Below, piece by piece: positions 18,186-26,983 of a stretch of 64,000 bases of DNA (position 1 is its first letter; each line of letters begins with the position of its first letter). Under the pieces are notes generated by a model, which did no database searches, was not told where the DNA came from, and saw only the letters and a list, made by a program, of their open reading frames with translations. The translations under genes were made by a program, and so were the position numbers. The DNA is taken from the NCBI RefSeq assembly GCF_030812215.1, contig NZ_JAUSSG010000001.1, positions 930,001-994,000 of the forward strand. Direction: 5' to 3'. Origin of the DNA: Variovorax boronicumulans (GTDB lineage Bacteria > Pseudomonadota > Gammaproteobacteria > Burkholderiales > Burkholderiaceae_C).

Positions 18186-19766
18186 ATGGCCGAGACGAAC
18201 ACCCGCCCCCCGCTCTACATCCGCATCCACGCGGCCGACAACGTTGCCATCGTCGCGAACGACGGTGGCCTGAAGGCGGGTGCGACGTTCGCCGACGGCC
18301 TCGTGCTGGTGGACAACGTGCCGCAAGGCCACAAGGTGGCGCTGGCCGACCTGGCCGAGGGCGACGCCATCGTTCGCTACAACGTGGTGATCGGCTATGC
18401 GCAGAAGGCGCTGCCGCGCGGCAGCTGGGTGCACGAACGCGTGATGCGCATGCCCACGGCGCCCGAGCTCGACGGCCTGCCCATCGCAACGGTCAAGCCC
18501 CCTGCGCTGCCGCCGCTGGAGGGCTACACCTTCGAGGGCTACCGCAACGCCGACGGCTCGGTGGGCTCCCGCAACATCCTGGCCATCACGCAAACCGTGC
18601 AGTGCGTGGCCGGCGTCACCGAGTTCGCGGTGCAGCGCATCAAGGCCGAACTGCTGCCGAAATTTCCGAACGTCGACGACGTGGTGGCGCTGGAGCACAG
18701 CTACGGCTGCGGCGTGGCCATCGACGCGCCCGATGCCATCGTGCCGATCCGCACGCTGCGCAACATCAGCCTCAATCCGAATTTCGGCGGCGAGGTGATG
18801 GTGGTGAGCCTGGGCTGCGAGAAGCTGCAGCCCGAGCGCCTGCTGCCGCCCGGCACCATTCCCATCGCCGACCAGCGCGGCGAGAACACTGCCGCCGATG
18901 CGGCGCTCGACGTGGTGTGCCTGCAGGACGACGCGCACGTCGGCTTCATGTCGATGATCGACTCGGTCATGCGCCAGGCCGAGGTGCATCTCGCGCGGCT
19001 GAATGCGCGCCGGCGCGAGACCGTGCCCGCCAGCGAACTGGTGGTGGGCGTTCAGTGCGGCGGCAGCGATGCTTTCTCGGGCGTCACCGCGAACCCGGCC
19101 GTGGGCTTTGCCACCGACCTCCTGGTGCGCGCTGGCGCCACCGTGATGTTCTCGGAGACCACCGAGGTGCGCGACGGCATCGACCAGCTCACCTCGCGTG
19201 CGTCGTCGCCCGAAGTGGCCGAGGCCATGATCCGCGAGATGGCCTGGTACGACGCCTACCTGCAGAAGGGCCGTGTCGACCGCAGCGCCAACACCACGCC
19301 GGGCAACAAGAAGGGCGGCTTGTCGAACATCGTCGAGAAGGCGATGGGCTCGATCGTGAAGTCGGGCTCGGCCCCGATCTCGGGCGTGCTCTCGCCCGGC
19401 GAGAAAGTCAGGCAGAAGGGCCTGATCTATGCCGCCACGCCGGCCAGCGATTTCATCTGCGGCACGCTGCAGCTGGCCGCGGGCATCAACCTGCACATCT
19501 TCACCACCGGCCGCGGCACGCCCTACGGGTTGGCCGAAGTGCCGGTCATCAAGGTCGCCACGCGCAGCGACCTCGCACGCCGCTGGCACGACCTGATGGA
19601 CGTGAACGCGGGCCGCATCGCCGACGGCGACGCCTCCATCGAAGACGTGGGCTGGGAGCTGTTCCGGTTGATGCTCGATGTGGCCAGCGGCAAGAAGAAG
19701 ACCTGGGCGGAGCACTGGAAGCTGCACAACGCGCTCGTGCTGTTCAACCCCGCGCCCGTGACCTGA
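18186..19766 (+). CDS. garD: galactarate dehydratase (GarD/UxaA family)
   Basis: A 526-aa enzyme dehydrating galactarate (meso-galactaric acid) to 5-dehydro-4-deoxy-D-glucarate, the substrate of KdgD. It has the family layout: N-terminal SAF-like beta-clip domain (about 1-100), linker, then the large catalytic domain with [34 protein letters not shown] and [13 protein letters not shown], whose Cys and His residues are conserved in GarD and altronate dehydratase. The closing [10 protein letters not shown] is also typical. Length matches E. coli GarD (523 aa). Last gene of the TRAP arm, it gives the galacturonate branch its own dehydratase while gudD serves the glucuronate branch. Altronate dehydratase is less likely given Udh and KdgD. 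Confidence 0.88.
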   Translation: MAETNTRPPLYIRIHAADNVAIVANDGGLKAGATFADGLVLVDNVPQGHKVALADLAEGDAIVRYNVVIGYAQKALPRGSWVHERVMRMPTAPELDGLPIATVKPPALPPLEGYTFEGYRNADGSVGSRNILAITQTVQCVAGVTEFAVQRIKAELLPKFPNVDDVVALEHSYGCGVAIDAPDAIVPIRTLRNISLNPNFGGEVMVVSLGCEKLQPERLLPPGTIPIADQRGENTAADAALDVVCLQDDAHVGFMSMIDSVMRQAEVHLARLNARRRETVPASELVVGVQCGGSDAFSGVTANPAVGFATDLLVRAGATVMFSETTEVRDGIDQLTSRASSPEVAEAMIREMAWYDAYLQKGRVDRSANTTPGNKKGGLSNIVEKAMGSIVKSGSAPISGVLSPGEKVRQKGLIYAATPASDFICGTLQLAAGINLHIFTTGRGTPYGLAEVPVIKVATRSDLARRWHDLMDVNAGRIADGDASIEDVGWELFRLMLDVASGKKKTWAEHWKLHNALVLFNPAPVT

Positions 19767-19852
19767 GGAGGTGGTGACGGCGGCAATCTGATCCGGATGG
19801 CACGGCGGAGGGGCCGGGCCTAGCTTATTTCTACAACAGAAGGAGACAGAGG

Positions 19853-21874
19853 ATGCAGAAACCCAAGCTGGTATTGAGCCTGATCGCGGGCGCCGCCCTG
19901 CTCACCGCGTGCGGCGGTGGGAGCGACAGCAGTGGCACGTTCTTTCCGCCCGTGGCGGTGAACCCTCCGGCGCAGCCGCCAGCGGAGACGCCGGTAGACC
20001 CCGAAGTGCTTGCAGCGCAGCCGAAGCTGTCGAACAAGCCGATGGACGACATCGTGCGGGAGAACCTGCTGCCGACGATCGAGCGGCTGTTCGAGCAGGT
20101 GCGCGTGCAGAAGCTCGGCACCATCATCCAGGGCCAGGAGGTGTTCAAGAAGGGCGGCAAGGACAAGTTCCTGCCGGGCAAGGTCGCTATCGGGTTTTCG
20201 TACCTCCTGCTCAACACCCCGCCGTCCGACCCGAAATACCAGGGCTACCTCGACGGCTACCGCGAGATCGCGGTCGAGACGATCAACTCGACCAACGACA
20301 GCTGGGGCATCTACTACTACATGTCGGCCTTGTGGAAGCTCAAGAAAGCCGGTTTGCTAGACGGCGCGAGCCCGGCGATCGATGCCGACACGCTCGTCAA
20401 GCTCAAGACCAAGCTTGACTGGACCGCTTTCGTCAATCCCGACTACTCGTTGAAAAACCTGCCCACGAATTACTACGGCGTAGCCTTCAGCATCGCTCGC
20501 CTGCGCTACCTGATGGGCTGGGAAGGCCCCGAGGCCAGCGAGGCGCTGCTGCAGAAGATGATCACGCACTACAAGACCTTCTCGGCCTTCGGCTTCTCCG
20601 ACGAAACCGACGGCGGGGGTCGCTTCGACCGCTACAGCGTGCTGCTGATCGGAGAGATCATGCAGCGCCTGATCGAGACCGGCATGACGGTGTCCGCCGA
20701 GGACGAGGCTTCGCTCAAGGGCTGGCTGCGCCAGTCGGTCGATGTCATCAAGGTGCGCCTCAATCCGGCGGGCAACGGCGTGGACTACGGCCGCAGCCTG
20801 TCGGCCTACGCGGACACCGCATTCGTCGAAGTGCTCTCGGCGGCCGAGCATCTGAATGTGCTGTCGGCCGAGGAGAAAGACATCGCCTACGCGTTCGCCA
20901 CGCGCGTCACGGCCAAGTACGTGGAATTCTGGTACGACGCGGAAGCCGGATCGCTCAACATGTGGGACAAGGGCCGCAACACCGATGACTATCGCAGCAA
21001 GGAGCGCATCCTCGGCGAGAACCTGAGTCTCTCGCATCAGCTGATCTATACCAACAACCTCTGGAAGTCCGCTGGCTACGCGCAAAAGCCGCCGGTCTCG
21101 ACCCAGACCTTCCTGGCCTACCTCGACAAGCTGCCGCGCAGCACGCTCACGAAGTTCGCGGGCTTCGACGGCCAGCCCGCCACCTACGACCGCGGCCTCG
21201 TCACCTACCGCGACGGCCTGCGCATCGTCAGCCTGCCGGTGGTGAACGGCGCCAAGACGTATCACTACACCAACCCCTACTTCGCCATCCCGCACTCGTA
21301 CAACATGCTCTCCGGCGTGGCCGACAGGCAATGGCCGCAACTGCAGCCGAGGTTCACGGTCGCGGGCTCACTGGACCCGCTGATTCCCGCGACTTACCAG
21401 AAGAACCTCAAGATCGCCGAAGCCGGCAAGGTGCTCACCGTGACCTACGACCAGGATGCGATGGACAAGGCCACCAGCGGCAACGATCCGATCAAGGACA
21501 CGCGCATCGCCTCTTCGACCGCGTACACCTTCGAGCCCGGAAAGATCACCCGCGTGGACACCTACACGCCCGCTGCCGCACTCGACATCGGCAAGGTCGA
21601 GCTGGAATTCGGCTCCTACTCCGATGGCGTGACGGCACTCGGCGGCAACAGGTTCAGCTACGCCAACGGCGACGTGCAGGGCTTCGAGGTCGAAGGCCTG
21701 CAGGACTGCGCACCGGTCGACGTGAGTGCCGACAGGGACTACAACACGCCCACCGGCGCGCTCAAGACCAGCATCCGCTGCAGTGCACCTGCCTTCAGTT
21801 TCGCCACGCCGCTCACGATCAAGTGGGTGCTGAAGTACCGCTCGCCCAGCGTGGCGTCCATATCGCCGCGCTGA
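19853..21874 (+). CDS. large outer-surface lipoprotein of unknown function, candidate polysaccharide lyase
   Basis: A 673-aa predicted lipoprotein with lipobox LTAC (Cys20), then a Gly/Ser and Pro-rich linker (about 21-50). A GGAGA ribosome site precedes the ATG. The first two thirds are helix-rich with repeated Tyr/Trp-containing pairs (SWGIYYYMSALWKLKKA, TNYYGVAFSIARLRYLMG, GGGRFDRYSVLLIGEIMQRL). The last third is beta-strand-rich (YANGDVQGFEVEGL). An alpha/alpha toroid followed by a beta-sandwich is the plan of heparinase/alginate-lyase-like polysaccharide lyases, and the position just after garD would fit release of uronates from a polymer. I do not recognise a defined family, so this is a structural guess only. 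Confidence 0.75.
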   Translation: MQKPKLVLSLIAGAALLTACGGGSDSSGTFFPPVAVNPPAQPPAETPVDPEVLAAQPKLSNKPMDDIVRENLLPTIERLFEQVRVQKLGTIIQGQEVFKKGGKDKFLPGKVAIGFSYLLLNTPPSDPKYQGYLDGYREIAVETINSTNDSWGIYYYMSALWKLKKAGLLDGASPAIDADTLVKLKTKLDWTAFVNPDYSLKNLPTNYYGVAFSIARLRYLMGWEGPEASEALLQKMITHYKTFSAFGFSDETDGGGRFDRYSVLLIGEIMQRLIETGMTVSAEDEASLKGWLRQSVDVIKVRLNPAGNGVDYGRSLSAYADTAFVEVLSAAEHLNVLSAEEKDIAYAFATRVTAKYVEFWYDAEAGSLNMWDKGRNTDDYRSKERILGENLSLSHQLIYTNNLWKSAGYAQKPPVSTQTFLAYLDKLPRSTLTKFAGFDGQPATYDRGLVTYRDGLRIVSLPVVNGAKTYHYTNPYFAIPHSYNMLSGVADRQWPQLQPRFTVAGSLDPLIPATYQKNLKIAEAGKVLTVTYDQDAMDKATSGNDPIKDTRIASSTAYTFEPGKITRVDTYTPAAALDIGKVELEFGSYSDGVTALGGNRFSYANGDVQGFEVEGLQDCAPVDVSADRDYNTPTGALKTSIRCSAPAFSFATPLTIKWVLKYRSPSVASISPR

Positions 21875-21905
21875 CCTTCTTTCGCTCTCATCAACGGAAC
21901 CCCTC

Positions 21906-22667
21906 ATGGAAGACCTCAAGGACAAGACCGCGCTCGTGACCGGTGCCAGCACCGGCATCGGCGCGGCGGTGGCCATCGCCTTCGCCGCGCGCGGCATGCG
22001 CTTGGCCGTGCACTACAACAGCTCGGCCGACGCCGCGAACCAGGTGGTGGAAACCATCCGCGCCGCCGGCGGCACTGCGTTCGCGGTGAAGGCCGATGTG
22101 CGCGACACCGCCGCGATCCGCGCCTGCGTGAAGGAGACCTCGGCGCAGCTCGGCCGCATCGACGTGCTGGTGAACAACGCCGGCAGCCTGGTCAAGCGCG
22201 TGCCCATCGCCGAGTTCGACGATGCGCTGTTCGACGAGGTGATGCACATCAACGCGCGCTCGGTGCTCGCGTTCTGCCGCGAGGTGGTTCCCCTGATGCG
22301 CACGCAGGGCGGCGGCAACATCATCAACGTGACCTCGGTCGCGGCACGCACCGGCGGCGGGCCGGCCGCGTACCTGTATGCGGGCTCCAAGGGGTTCGTG
22401 AGCACCGCGACGCACGGGCTCGCGAAGGAACTGGTGGGCGACAGGATTCGCGTGAACGCGGTTGCGCCAGGCGTGATCCAGACGCCGTTTCAAGACCGCT
22501 TCTCGACGCCCGCGATGCTGGAGAACTTCAGGGCGAGCATTCCGATGGGCCGCATCGGCGAGCCCGAGGAATGCGTCGGTGCGTTTCTCTACCTGGCCTC
22601 GGAACAGCTCTCGGGCTATGTGACGGGCCAGGTGATCGAAGTGAATGGCGGGCAATACATGCCCTGA
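21906..22667 (+). CDS. short-chain dehydrogenase/reductase (classical SDR)
   Basis: Classical SDR of 253 aa with the NAD(P)-binding TGASTGIG (about 13-20), NNAG (about 90), a Ser in VTSVAA near 141 and the catalytic Tyr-x3-Lys in YAGSK around 156-160. PG...I follows the active site as usual, and the C-terminal VTGQVIEVNGGQYMP is a 3-oxoacyl-ACP-reductase-like ending. It probably acts on a hydroxyl or keto compound handled by the two Bug receptors encoded downstream. Substrate unknown; membership of the uronate regulon is possible but unproven. Confidence 0.88.
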   Translation: MEDLKDKTALVTGASTGIGAAVAIAFAARGMRLAVHYNSSADAANQVVETIRAAGGTAFAVKADVRDTAAIRACVKETSAQLGRIDVLVNNAGSLVKRVPIAEFDDALFDEVMHINARSVLAFCREVVPLMRTQGGGNIINVTSVAARTGGGPAAYLYAGSKGFVSTATHGLAKELVGDRIRVNAVAPGVIQTPFQDRFSTPAMLENFRASIPMGRIGEPEECVGAFLYLASEQLSGYVTGQVIEVNGGQYMP

Positions 22668-22739
22668 CATCTTTTGGAGGAACGGCCCTTGCCACAGGGT
22701 CGTTCGTGGATCGGATCAACAACGGAGACAAGAGACATC

Positions 22740-23723
22740 ATGAAAAGAAGCACCCTCGTTCGCGGCCTCGCCGCCCTCTCGGCCACCGCCGCGCTCTCGC
22801 TCGGACTGGCCTCGACGGCCTCCGCGCAGGCCGCCAGCGACTTCCCGAACCGCACCATCGAACTTCTGGTGCCCTACCAACCGGGCGGCGGCACCGATGG
22901 CCTCGCGCGCGCTTTCTCGGAAGCGAGCCGCAAGCACATCTCGCAGAGCATCGTGATCGTCAACCGCCCCGGCGCGGGCGGCGCCATCGGCTGGACCGAG
23001 GTGATCAACGCCAAGCCCGACGGCTACAAGCTCGCGGTGCTCACGGTCGAGCTGCTCACGCTGCCGCACCTGGGCCTCGCGAAATTCAACTACGACGACT
23101 TCCAGCCGATCGCGCAGCTCAACGCCGACCCGGCCGCGATCACGGTGAAGGCCGATGCGCCGTGGAACACCATCGAGGAGTTCCTCGCCGCCGCGAAGAA
23201 GTCGCCCGAGAGCATCCGCGTGGGCAACTCGGGCAACGGCTCGATCTGGCACCTGGCGGCGGCCGCGCTCGAAGACAAGACCGGCACGAAGTTCGGCCAC
23301 ATCCCGTTCCAGGGTGCCGCGCCCGCAGTGCTGGCGCTGCTGGGCGGTCACATCGAAGCCGTCGCCGTGAGCCCGGCGGAAGTGACGACGCACGTGCAGG
23401 GCGGCAAGCTCAAGGTGCTGATGGTGATGGCCGACAAGCGCGTGAAGGGCTTCGAGAAGGTGCCGACCGCCAAGGAGCGCGGCATCGACCTGTCGATCGG
23501 CACCTGGCGCGGCATCGGCGCGCCGAAGAACACGCCGCCCGAAGTGATGGCCAAGCTGCGCGAGATCACCGCCAAGACGGCCGCCGAGCCGCTGATGCAC
23601 GAGGTGATGGACAAGCAGAACCTGGGCTACGTCTACACCGACGGCGCCGTGTTCAAGGAGACGCTGGCCAAGGACAACGTCTATTTCAAGCAGCTGATCA
23701 CCAAGCTCAACATCAAGCCATGA
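22740..23723 (+). CDS. Bug/TctC-family periplasmic solute-binding protein
   Basis: A 327-aa Bug receptor with a signal peptide ending STASAQA. Family marks are PYQPGGGTDGLAR, NRPGAGGAIG and IPFQGAAPAVLALLGG. The ATG at 22740 is preceded by GGAGACAAGAG; in-frame codons further upstream overlap the SDR gene's 3' region and would hide the signal peptide. It has lower similarity to the two gud-operon Bugs than to general members and lacks TctAB partners. It is followed, with coupled spacing, by another Bug gene. Confidence 0.9.
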   Translation: MKRSTLVRGLAALSATAALSLGLASTASAQAASDFPNRTIELLVPYQPGGGTDGLARAFSEASRKHISQSIVIVNRPGAGGAIGWTEVINAKPDGYKLAVLTVELLTLPHLGLAKFNYDDFQPIAQLNADPAAITVKADAPWNTIEEFLAAAKKSPESIRVGNSGNGSIWHLAAAALEDKTGTKFGHIPFQGAAPAVLALLGGHIEAVAVSPAEVTTHVQGGKLKVLMVMADKRVKGFEKVPTAKERGIDLSIGTWRGIGAPKNTPPEVMAKLREITAKTAAEPLMHEVMDKQNLGYVYTDGAVFKETLAKDNVYFKQLITKLNIKP

Positions 23724-23746
23724 CCCGGCCATCGGAGATCAACGAC

Positions 23747-24739
23747 ATGCAACGCCGCACACTGATTCAAACCGCCCTCGCCTCTTCGCTTGCCGCGGCA
23801 CTGCCCGCGTTCGCGCAGAGCAGCAACACCTGGCCCACGGGCAAGGCCATCACCTACCTCGTGCCCTTTCCCGCGGGCGGCACCACCGACGTGCTGGGCC
23901 GGCTGATCGGGCAGAAGCTCGGCACCGTGCTGGGCACGAGCGTGATCATCGACAACAAGGGCGGCGCCGGCGGCAGCGTGGGCTCGGAGATCGGTGCGCG
24001 CGCGGCGCCCGACGGCTTCACGCTGGTGGGCGGCACGATCAGCTCGCACGCGATCAACGTGAGCCTGTACCCCAAGATCGGCTACGACCCGCAGAAGTCG
24101 TTCGCGCCGGTGACGCTGATCGGCACCAACCCGGTGGTGCTGGTGGTGAACCAGGCGAGCCCCTACAAGACGCTCAAGGACGTGCTGGACGCGAGCAAGG
24201 CCAAGCAGGGCGGGCTCTCGTCGGCTTCGGCGGGCACGGGCACCTCGCAGCACCTGGCGCTGGAGTTGCTGGCCTTCAAGTCGGGCGTGAAGTTCACGCA
24301 CATTCCCTACAAGGGCAGCGGCCCGGCAATCCAGGACGTGATCGGCGGGCAGGTCGACATGATGTTCGACACCACGGTGGTCGCGGGCCCGCACATCCAG
24401 AGCGGCAAGCTGCGCGCCATTGCCGTCACCTCGGCCAAGCGCCTGGCCTCGATGCCCGACGTGCCGACCGTGGCCGAGTCGGGCATCCAGGGGCTGAAGG
24501 ATTTCGAAGTCGTGTCGTGGCAGGCGATCTTCGTGCCCGCGGGCACGCCGGCACCGGTCGTCGAACGGCTGCACACGGAGATCCGCAAGATCCTCGCGAC
24601 ACCCGAGATGCAGGACAAGCTCAAGGGCTTCGGCATGGAGCCGGCCGATCTGTCGACGGCGCAGATTGCGGCGTTCCAGAAGGCCGAGGTGGAGAAATGG
24701 GCAGGGGTGATCAAGGCTGCCGGCATCAAGGCGGAGTAA
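23747..24739 (+). CDS. Bug/TctC-family periplasmic solute-binding protein
   Basis: A 330-aa Bug receptor with export signal MQRRTLIQTALASSLAAALP ending near FAQS. The ATG at 23747 is favoured because GGAG lies 9 nt upstream; an ATG at 23720, overlapping the previous stop as ATGA, is also in frame. Landmarks are PFPAGGTTDVLGR, DNKGGAGGSVG and IPYKGSGPAIQDVIGGQ. It forms a tandem with the previous Bug gene behind an SDR gene, a layout common for uptake or sensing of unknown carboxylates in Burkholderiales. Ligand not inferable. Confidence 0.9.
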   Translation: MQRRTLIQTALASSLAAALPAFAQSSNTWPTGKAITYLVPFPAGGTTDVLGRLIGQKLGTVLGTSVIIDNKGGAGGSVGSEIGARAAPDGFTLVGGTISSHAINVSLYPKIGYDPQKSFAPVTLIGTNPVVLVVNQASPYKTLKDVLDASKAKQGGLSSASAGTGTSQHLALELLAFKSGVKFTHIPYKGSGPAIQDVIGGQVDMMFDTTVVAGPHIQSGKLRAIAVTSAKRLASMPDVPTVAESGIQGLKDFEVVSWQAIFVPAGTPAPVVERLHTEIRKILATPEMQDKLKGFGMEPADLSTAQIAAFQKAEVEKWAGVIKAAGIKAE

Positions 24740-24851
24740 GCAATTCGCCGCCGGCCGGCGCCCACACACAACCGAGGGAAGCTTCCTACGCTTCTTGCGG
24801 AGGGCGCTTTATAGAATGCCCCTCCGATCCGCATTCGAGGCTTCCCCCAAC

Positions 24852-25703
24852 GTGTCCGACCGCTCCGCAGTTCTGCCCCAATACCTGTTTCCCAAGCAGG
24901 CCCTGACCAATTTCGCCGGCTGGGTCGCGGGGAAGGAACGCGGTGCCGTCACCACATGGATCATTCGCCGCTTCGTCGCCAAGTACGGCGTCGACATGGG
25001 CGAGGCGCTCGAGTCCGATATCGAGCACTACAAAAGCTTTAACCAGTTCTTCACGCGCGCACTCAAGCCCGGCATGCGCCCGCTCGCGCAGGCCGACCTG
25101 GTGTGCCCCGTGGACGGCGCCATCAGCCAGTTCGGCGCGATCGAAGGCGACCAGATCTTCCAGGCCAAGGGCCACAACTACACAACCACTGCGCTGGTCG
25201 GCGGCGATGCGACGCTGGCCGCGAAGTTCGCGCATGGCAGCTTCGCCACGCTCTACCTGAGCCCCAAGGACTACCACCGCATCCACATGCCGTGCGATGG
25301 CCGCCTCGTGCGCATGATCCATGTGCCCGGCGACCTGTTCTCGGTCAACCCGACCACCGCGCGCGGCGTGCCGGGCCTCTTTGCGCGCAACGAGCGCGTG
25401 GTGTGCGTCTTCGAATCGGCGCGCGGGCCCTTCGTGCTGGTGCTCGTGGGCGCCACCATCGTCGGCAGCATGGCCACCGTGTGGCACGGCGTGGTCAATC
25501 CGCCGCGCGTGGGCGAGCTGCGCGAGTGGAGCTACAACGACCAGCAGATCGACATCAAGAAGGGCGACGAGATGGGCCGTTTCTTGCTGGGCTCCACCGT
25601 CGTCATGCTGTTCCCGGCGCCCCCGCTGGCGTTCAACCCCGACTGGTCGCCCGCCCGCGCGATCCGTCTGGGCGAAGCCATGGCCAACTACACGAATTTG
25701 TGA
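24852..25703 (+). CDS. psd: phosphatidylserine decarboxylase proenzyme
   Basis: Membrane-associated enzyme making phosphatidylethanolamine from phosphatidylserine. The pyruvoyl cofactor is formed by self-cleavage at LGST (246-249, Ser248). Other active-site landmarks are VDGA (Asp88) and YHRIHMP (His142/His145). The GTG at 24852 is preferred because the protein then starts SDRSAVLPQYLFPK, which aligns with the usual N-terminus, and totals 283 aa; an upstream ATG at 24816 lies within a GGAGGG/CCCTCC inverted repeat and would add 12 residues. It is a monocistronic housekeeping gene. Confidence 0.94.
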   Translation: MSDRSAVLPQYLFPKQALTNFAGWVAGKERGAVTTWIIRRFVAKYGVDMGEALESDIEHYKSFNQFFTRALKPGMRPLAQADLVCPVDGAISQFGAIEGDQIFQAKGHNYTTTALVGGDATLAAKFAHGSFATLYLSPKDYHRIHMPCDGRLVRMIHVPGDLFSVNPTTARGVPGLFARNERVVCVFESARGPFVLVLVGATIVGSMATVWHGVVNPPRVGELREWSYNDQQIDIKKGDEMGRFLLGSTVVMLFPAPPLAFNPDWSPARAIRLGEAMANYTNL

Positions 25704-25882
25704 GGCTTTGTCTCACAGCCCGCATGCAGCATGCCCTTACAGCTATAAAACTAGTAGCATCCACATCGTTTGCGCTATAGTCGCCGGCCAGCAGGACGGT
25801 CCATAACCAATCACAAACAAGAGCGCGCGGCATCGGCCAGCCCCAGGCCCACGGCCCGCCCAGCTTCGAGGAGATGATGTCG

Positions 25883-26323
25883 ATGAGTACCAAGGAAAAC
25901 GCAGCCGTCAGCCAGTTGCTCGCACTGCTCGAAGCCCGCTATGCGCTGCGTGTGCTCTGGGCCCTGCGCGACGGCCACGCCCAGACCTTCCGCCTGCTGC
26001 AGGACAGCGTGGGCGGCATCACTCCCAACACCCTGAACACCCGCATCAAGGAGTTGCGCGAAGCCGGCATCGTGAGCCACGGCAGCGACGGCTATTGCCT
26101 CACCTTGAGCGGGCAGGACCTGCTCAAGCGGTTGTCCGACCTGCAGGCCTTTGCCGGCAAATGGCAACTGGGTCAGCTCAAGAAAGCGGCGGCACCGGCC
26201 GCTCCCCCGGCCACTGCTGCCTCGGCGGCGCCCGTGACGCCTCCGGCGCCCTCCTCGCCCTCCTCGTCCTCCTCGCCTTCTTCCCCGCCGCCCCCCGCAC
26301 CGCCCGTCGACACGGCGAGCTGA
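25883..26323 (+). CDS. HxlR/MarR-like winged-helix regulator with Pro/Ser-rich tail
   Basis: A 146-aa protein. The first 95 residues form a winged helix: LLEARYALRVLWALRDGHAQ, then GGITPNTLNTRIKELREAGI, an HxlR-type recognition helix and wing, and LTLSGQDLLKRL. The rest is a low-complexity tail of Ala, Pro and Ser runs with no fold. ATG 25883 is preferred from the AGGAG 9 nt upstream; two earlier ATGs (25874, 25877) are in frame but too close to it. No DNA target is evident. A TATAGT box about 100 nt upstream could serve as -10 but lacks a clear -35. It lies between psd and the FKBP gene. Confidence 0.78.
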   Translation: MSTKENAAVSQLLALLEARYALRVLWALRDGHAQTFRLLQDSVGGITPNTLNTRIKELREAGIVSHGSDGYCLTLSGQDLLKRLSDLQAFAGKWQLGQLKKAAAPAAPPATAASAAPVTPPAPSSPSSSSSPSSPPPPAPPVDTAS

Positions 26324-26401
26324 GCAGGCCGCCGGCCGGCATCGGTAAACTCCGCGCCTTCGATCCAATTCACCATTCATCGACGCAAGGAGCGTTTTCC
26401 C

Positions 26402-26752
26402 ATGCCTACCACCCCCTCCGGCCTCCAGTACGAAGACACAGAAGTCGGCACCGGCGCCGAAGCCAAGGCTGGCCAGCACGTGCATGTGCACTACACCGGC
26501 TGGCTCTACAACGACGGCGTGCAAGGCGCCAAGTTCGATTCGAGCCGCGACCGCAACGACCCCTTCGCGTTTTCGCTGGGCGCCGGCCAGGTCATCAAGG
26601 GCTGGGACGAAGGCGTCGCCGGCATGAAGATCGGCGGCAAGCGCACGCTGATCATTCCCGCATCGCTGGGCTATGGCGCCCGCGGCGCCGGCGGCGTGAT
26701 CCCTCCGAACGCCACTTTGAAGTTCGACGTCGAACTGCTCGACGCGCACTGA
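26402..26752 (+). CDS. FKBP-type peptidyl-prolyl cis-trans isomerase
   Basis: A 116-aa single-domain FKBP without signal peptide, so probably cytoplasmic. It catalyses prolyl isomerisation during folding. Core residues of the FK506-binding pocket are visible: VHYTGWLYNDG, KFDSSRDRNDPFAF, GQVIKGWDEGVAGMKIGGKR and the closing GYGARGAGGVIPPNATLKFD. Length equals that of the minimal FKBP domain. It lies upstream of the grpE-dnaK-dnaJ chaperone genes, from which it is separated by a repeat-rich spacer with a heat-shock promoter. Confidence 0.94.
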   Translation: MPTTPSGLQYEDTEVGTGAEAKAGQHVHVHYTGWLYNDGVQGAKFDSSRDRNDPFAFSLGAGQVIKGWDEGVAGMKIGGKRTLIIPASLGYGARGAGGVIPPNATLKFDVELLDAH

Positions 26753-26758
26753 TCTAGC

Positions 26759-26850
26759 CAGGCTCGCCCCCAGGCTGCGCGCACTTCGTGTCGCTTCGCC
26801 CCCCCTACCGGGGGCAACACCAGCGGCCCGGCAAAGCCGGTTCCGCGGTG
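26759..26850. repeat. dispersed intergenic element with two hairpins
   Basis: A GC-rich stretch holding hairpins CCCCC/GGGGG (26801-26805, 26810-26814) and CCGGC-AAA-GCCGG (26828-26840). The wording of the stretch (CTTCGTGTCGCTTCGCC, then the C-run and GGGGGCAACACCAGCGG) resembles an element I associate with many Comamonadaceae intergenic regions. This is recalled rather than checked. It sits downstream of the FKBP gene and may end its transcript. Confidence 0.45.
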
Positions 26851-26909
26851 TCTCGCGAGAAAACAGCCTCAAAACCCCGTGCAGCGGCCCATTTGGCCGC
26901 ATTTTTTCG

Positions 26910-26937
26910 CTTGAAATGCCTCTGGCCAGCCCCAAGT
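26910..26937 (+). promoter_or_regulatory. sigma-32 heat-shock promoter for grpE
   Basis: CTTGAAA (26910-26916), a 13-bp spacer and CCCCAAGT (26930-26937) match the heat-shock consensus CTTGAAA-N11-15-CCCCATNT almost fully. The predicted transcript would begin near 26944, about 40 nt before the grpE ATG. A GCCAGCC/GGCTGGC inverted repeat (26925-26944) overlaps the -10. Confidence 0.75.
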
Positions 26938-26983
26938 GGCTGGCTATCGTTTGTTTTCCCGGCGCACGCCGGTTCTTTGAAAA

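Noticed and set aside
25741..25790. TATAAA and TATAGT boxes before the HxlR-like gene as a promoter
   Set aside because: No -35 element at acceptable spacing; mentioned only in the gene entry.
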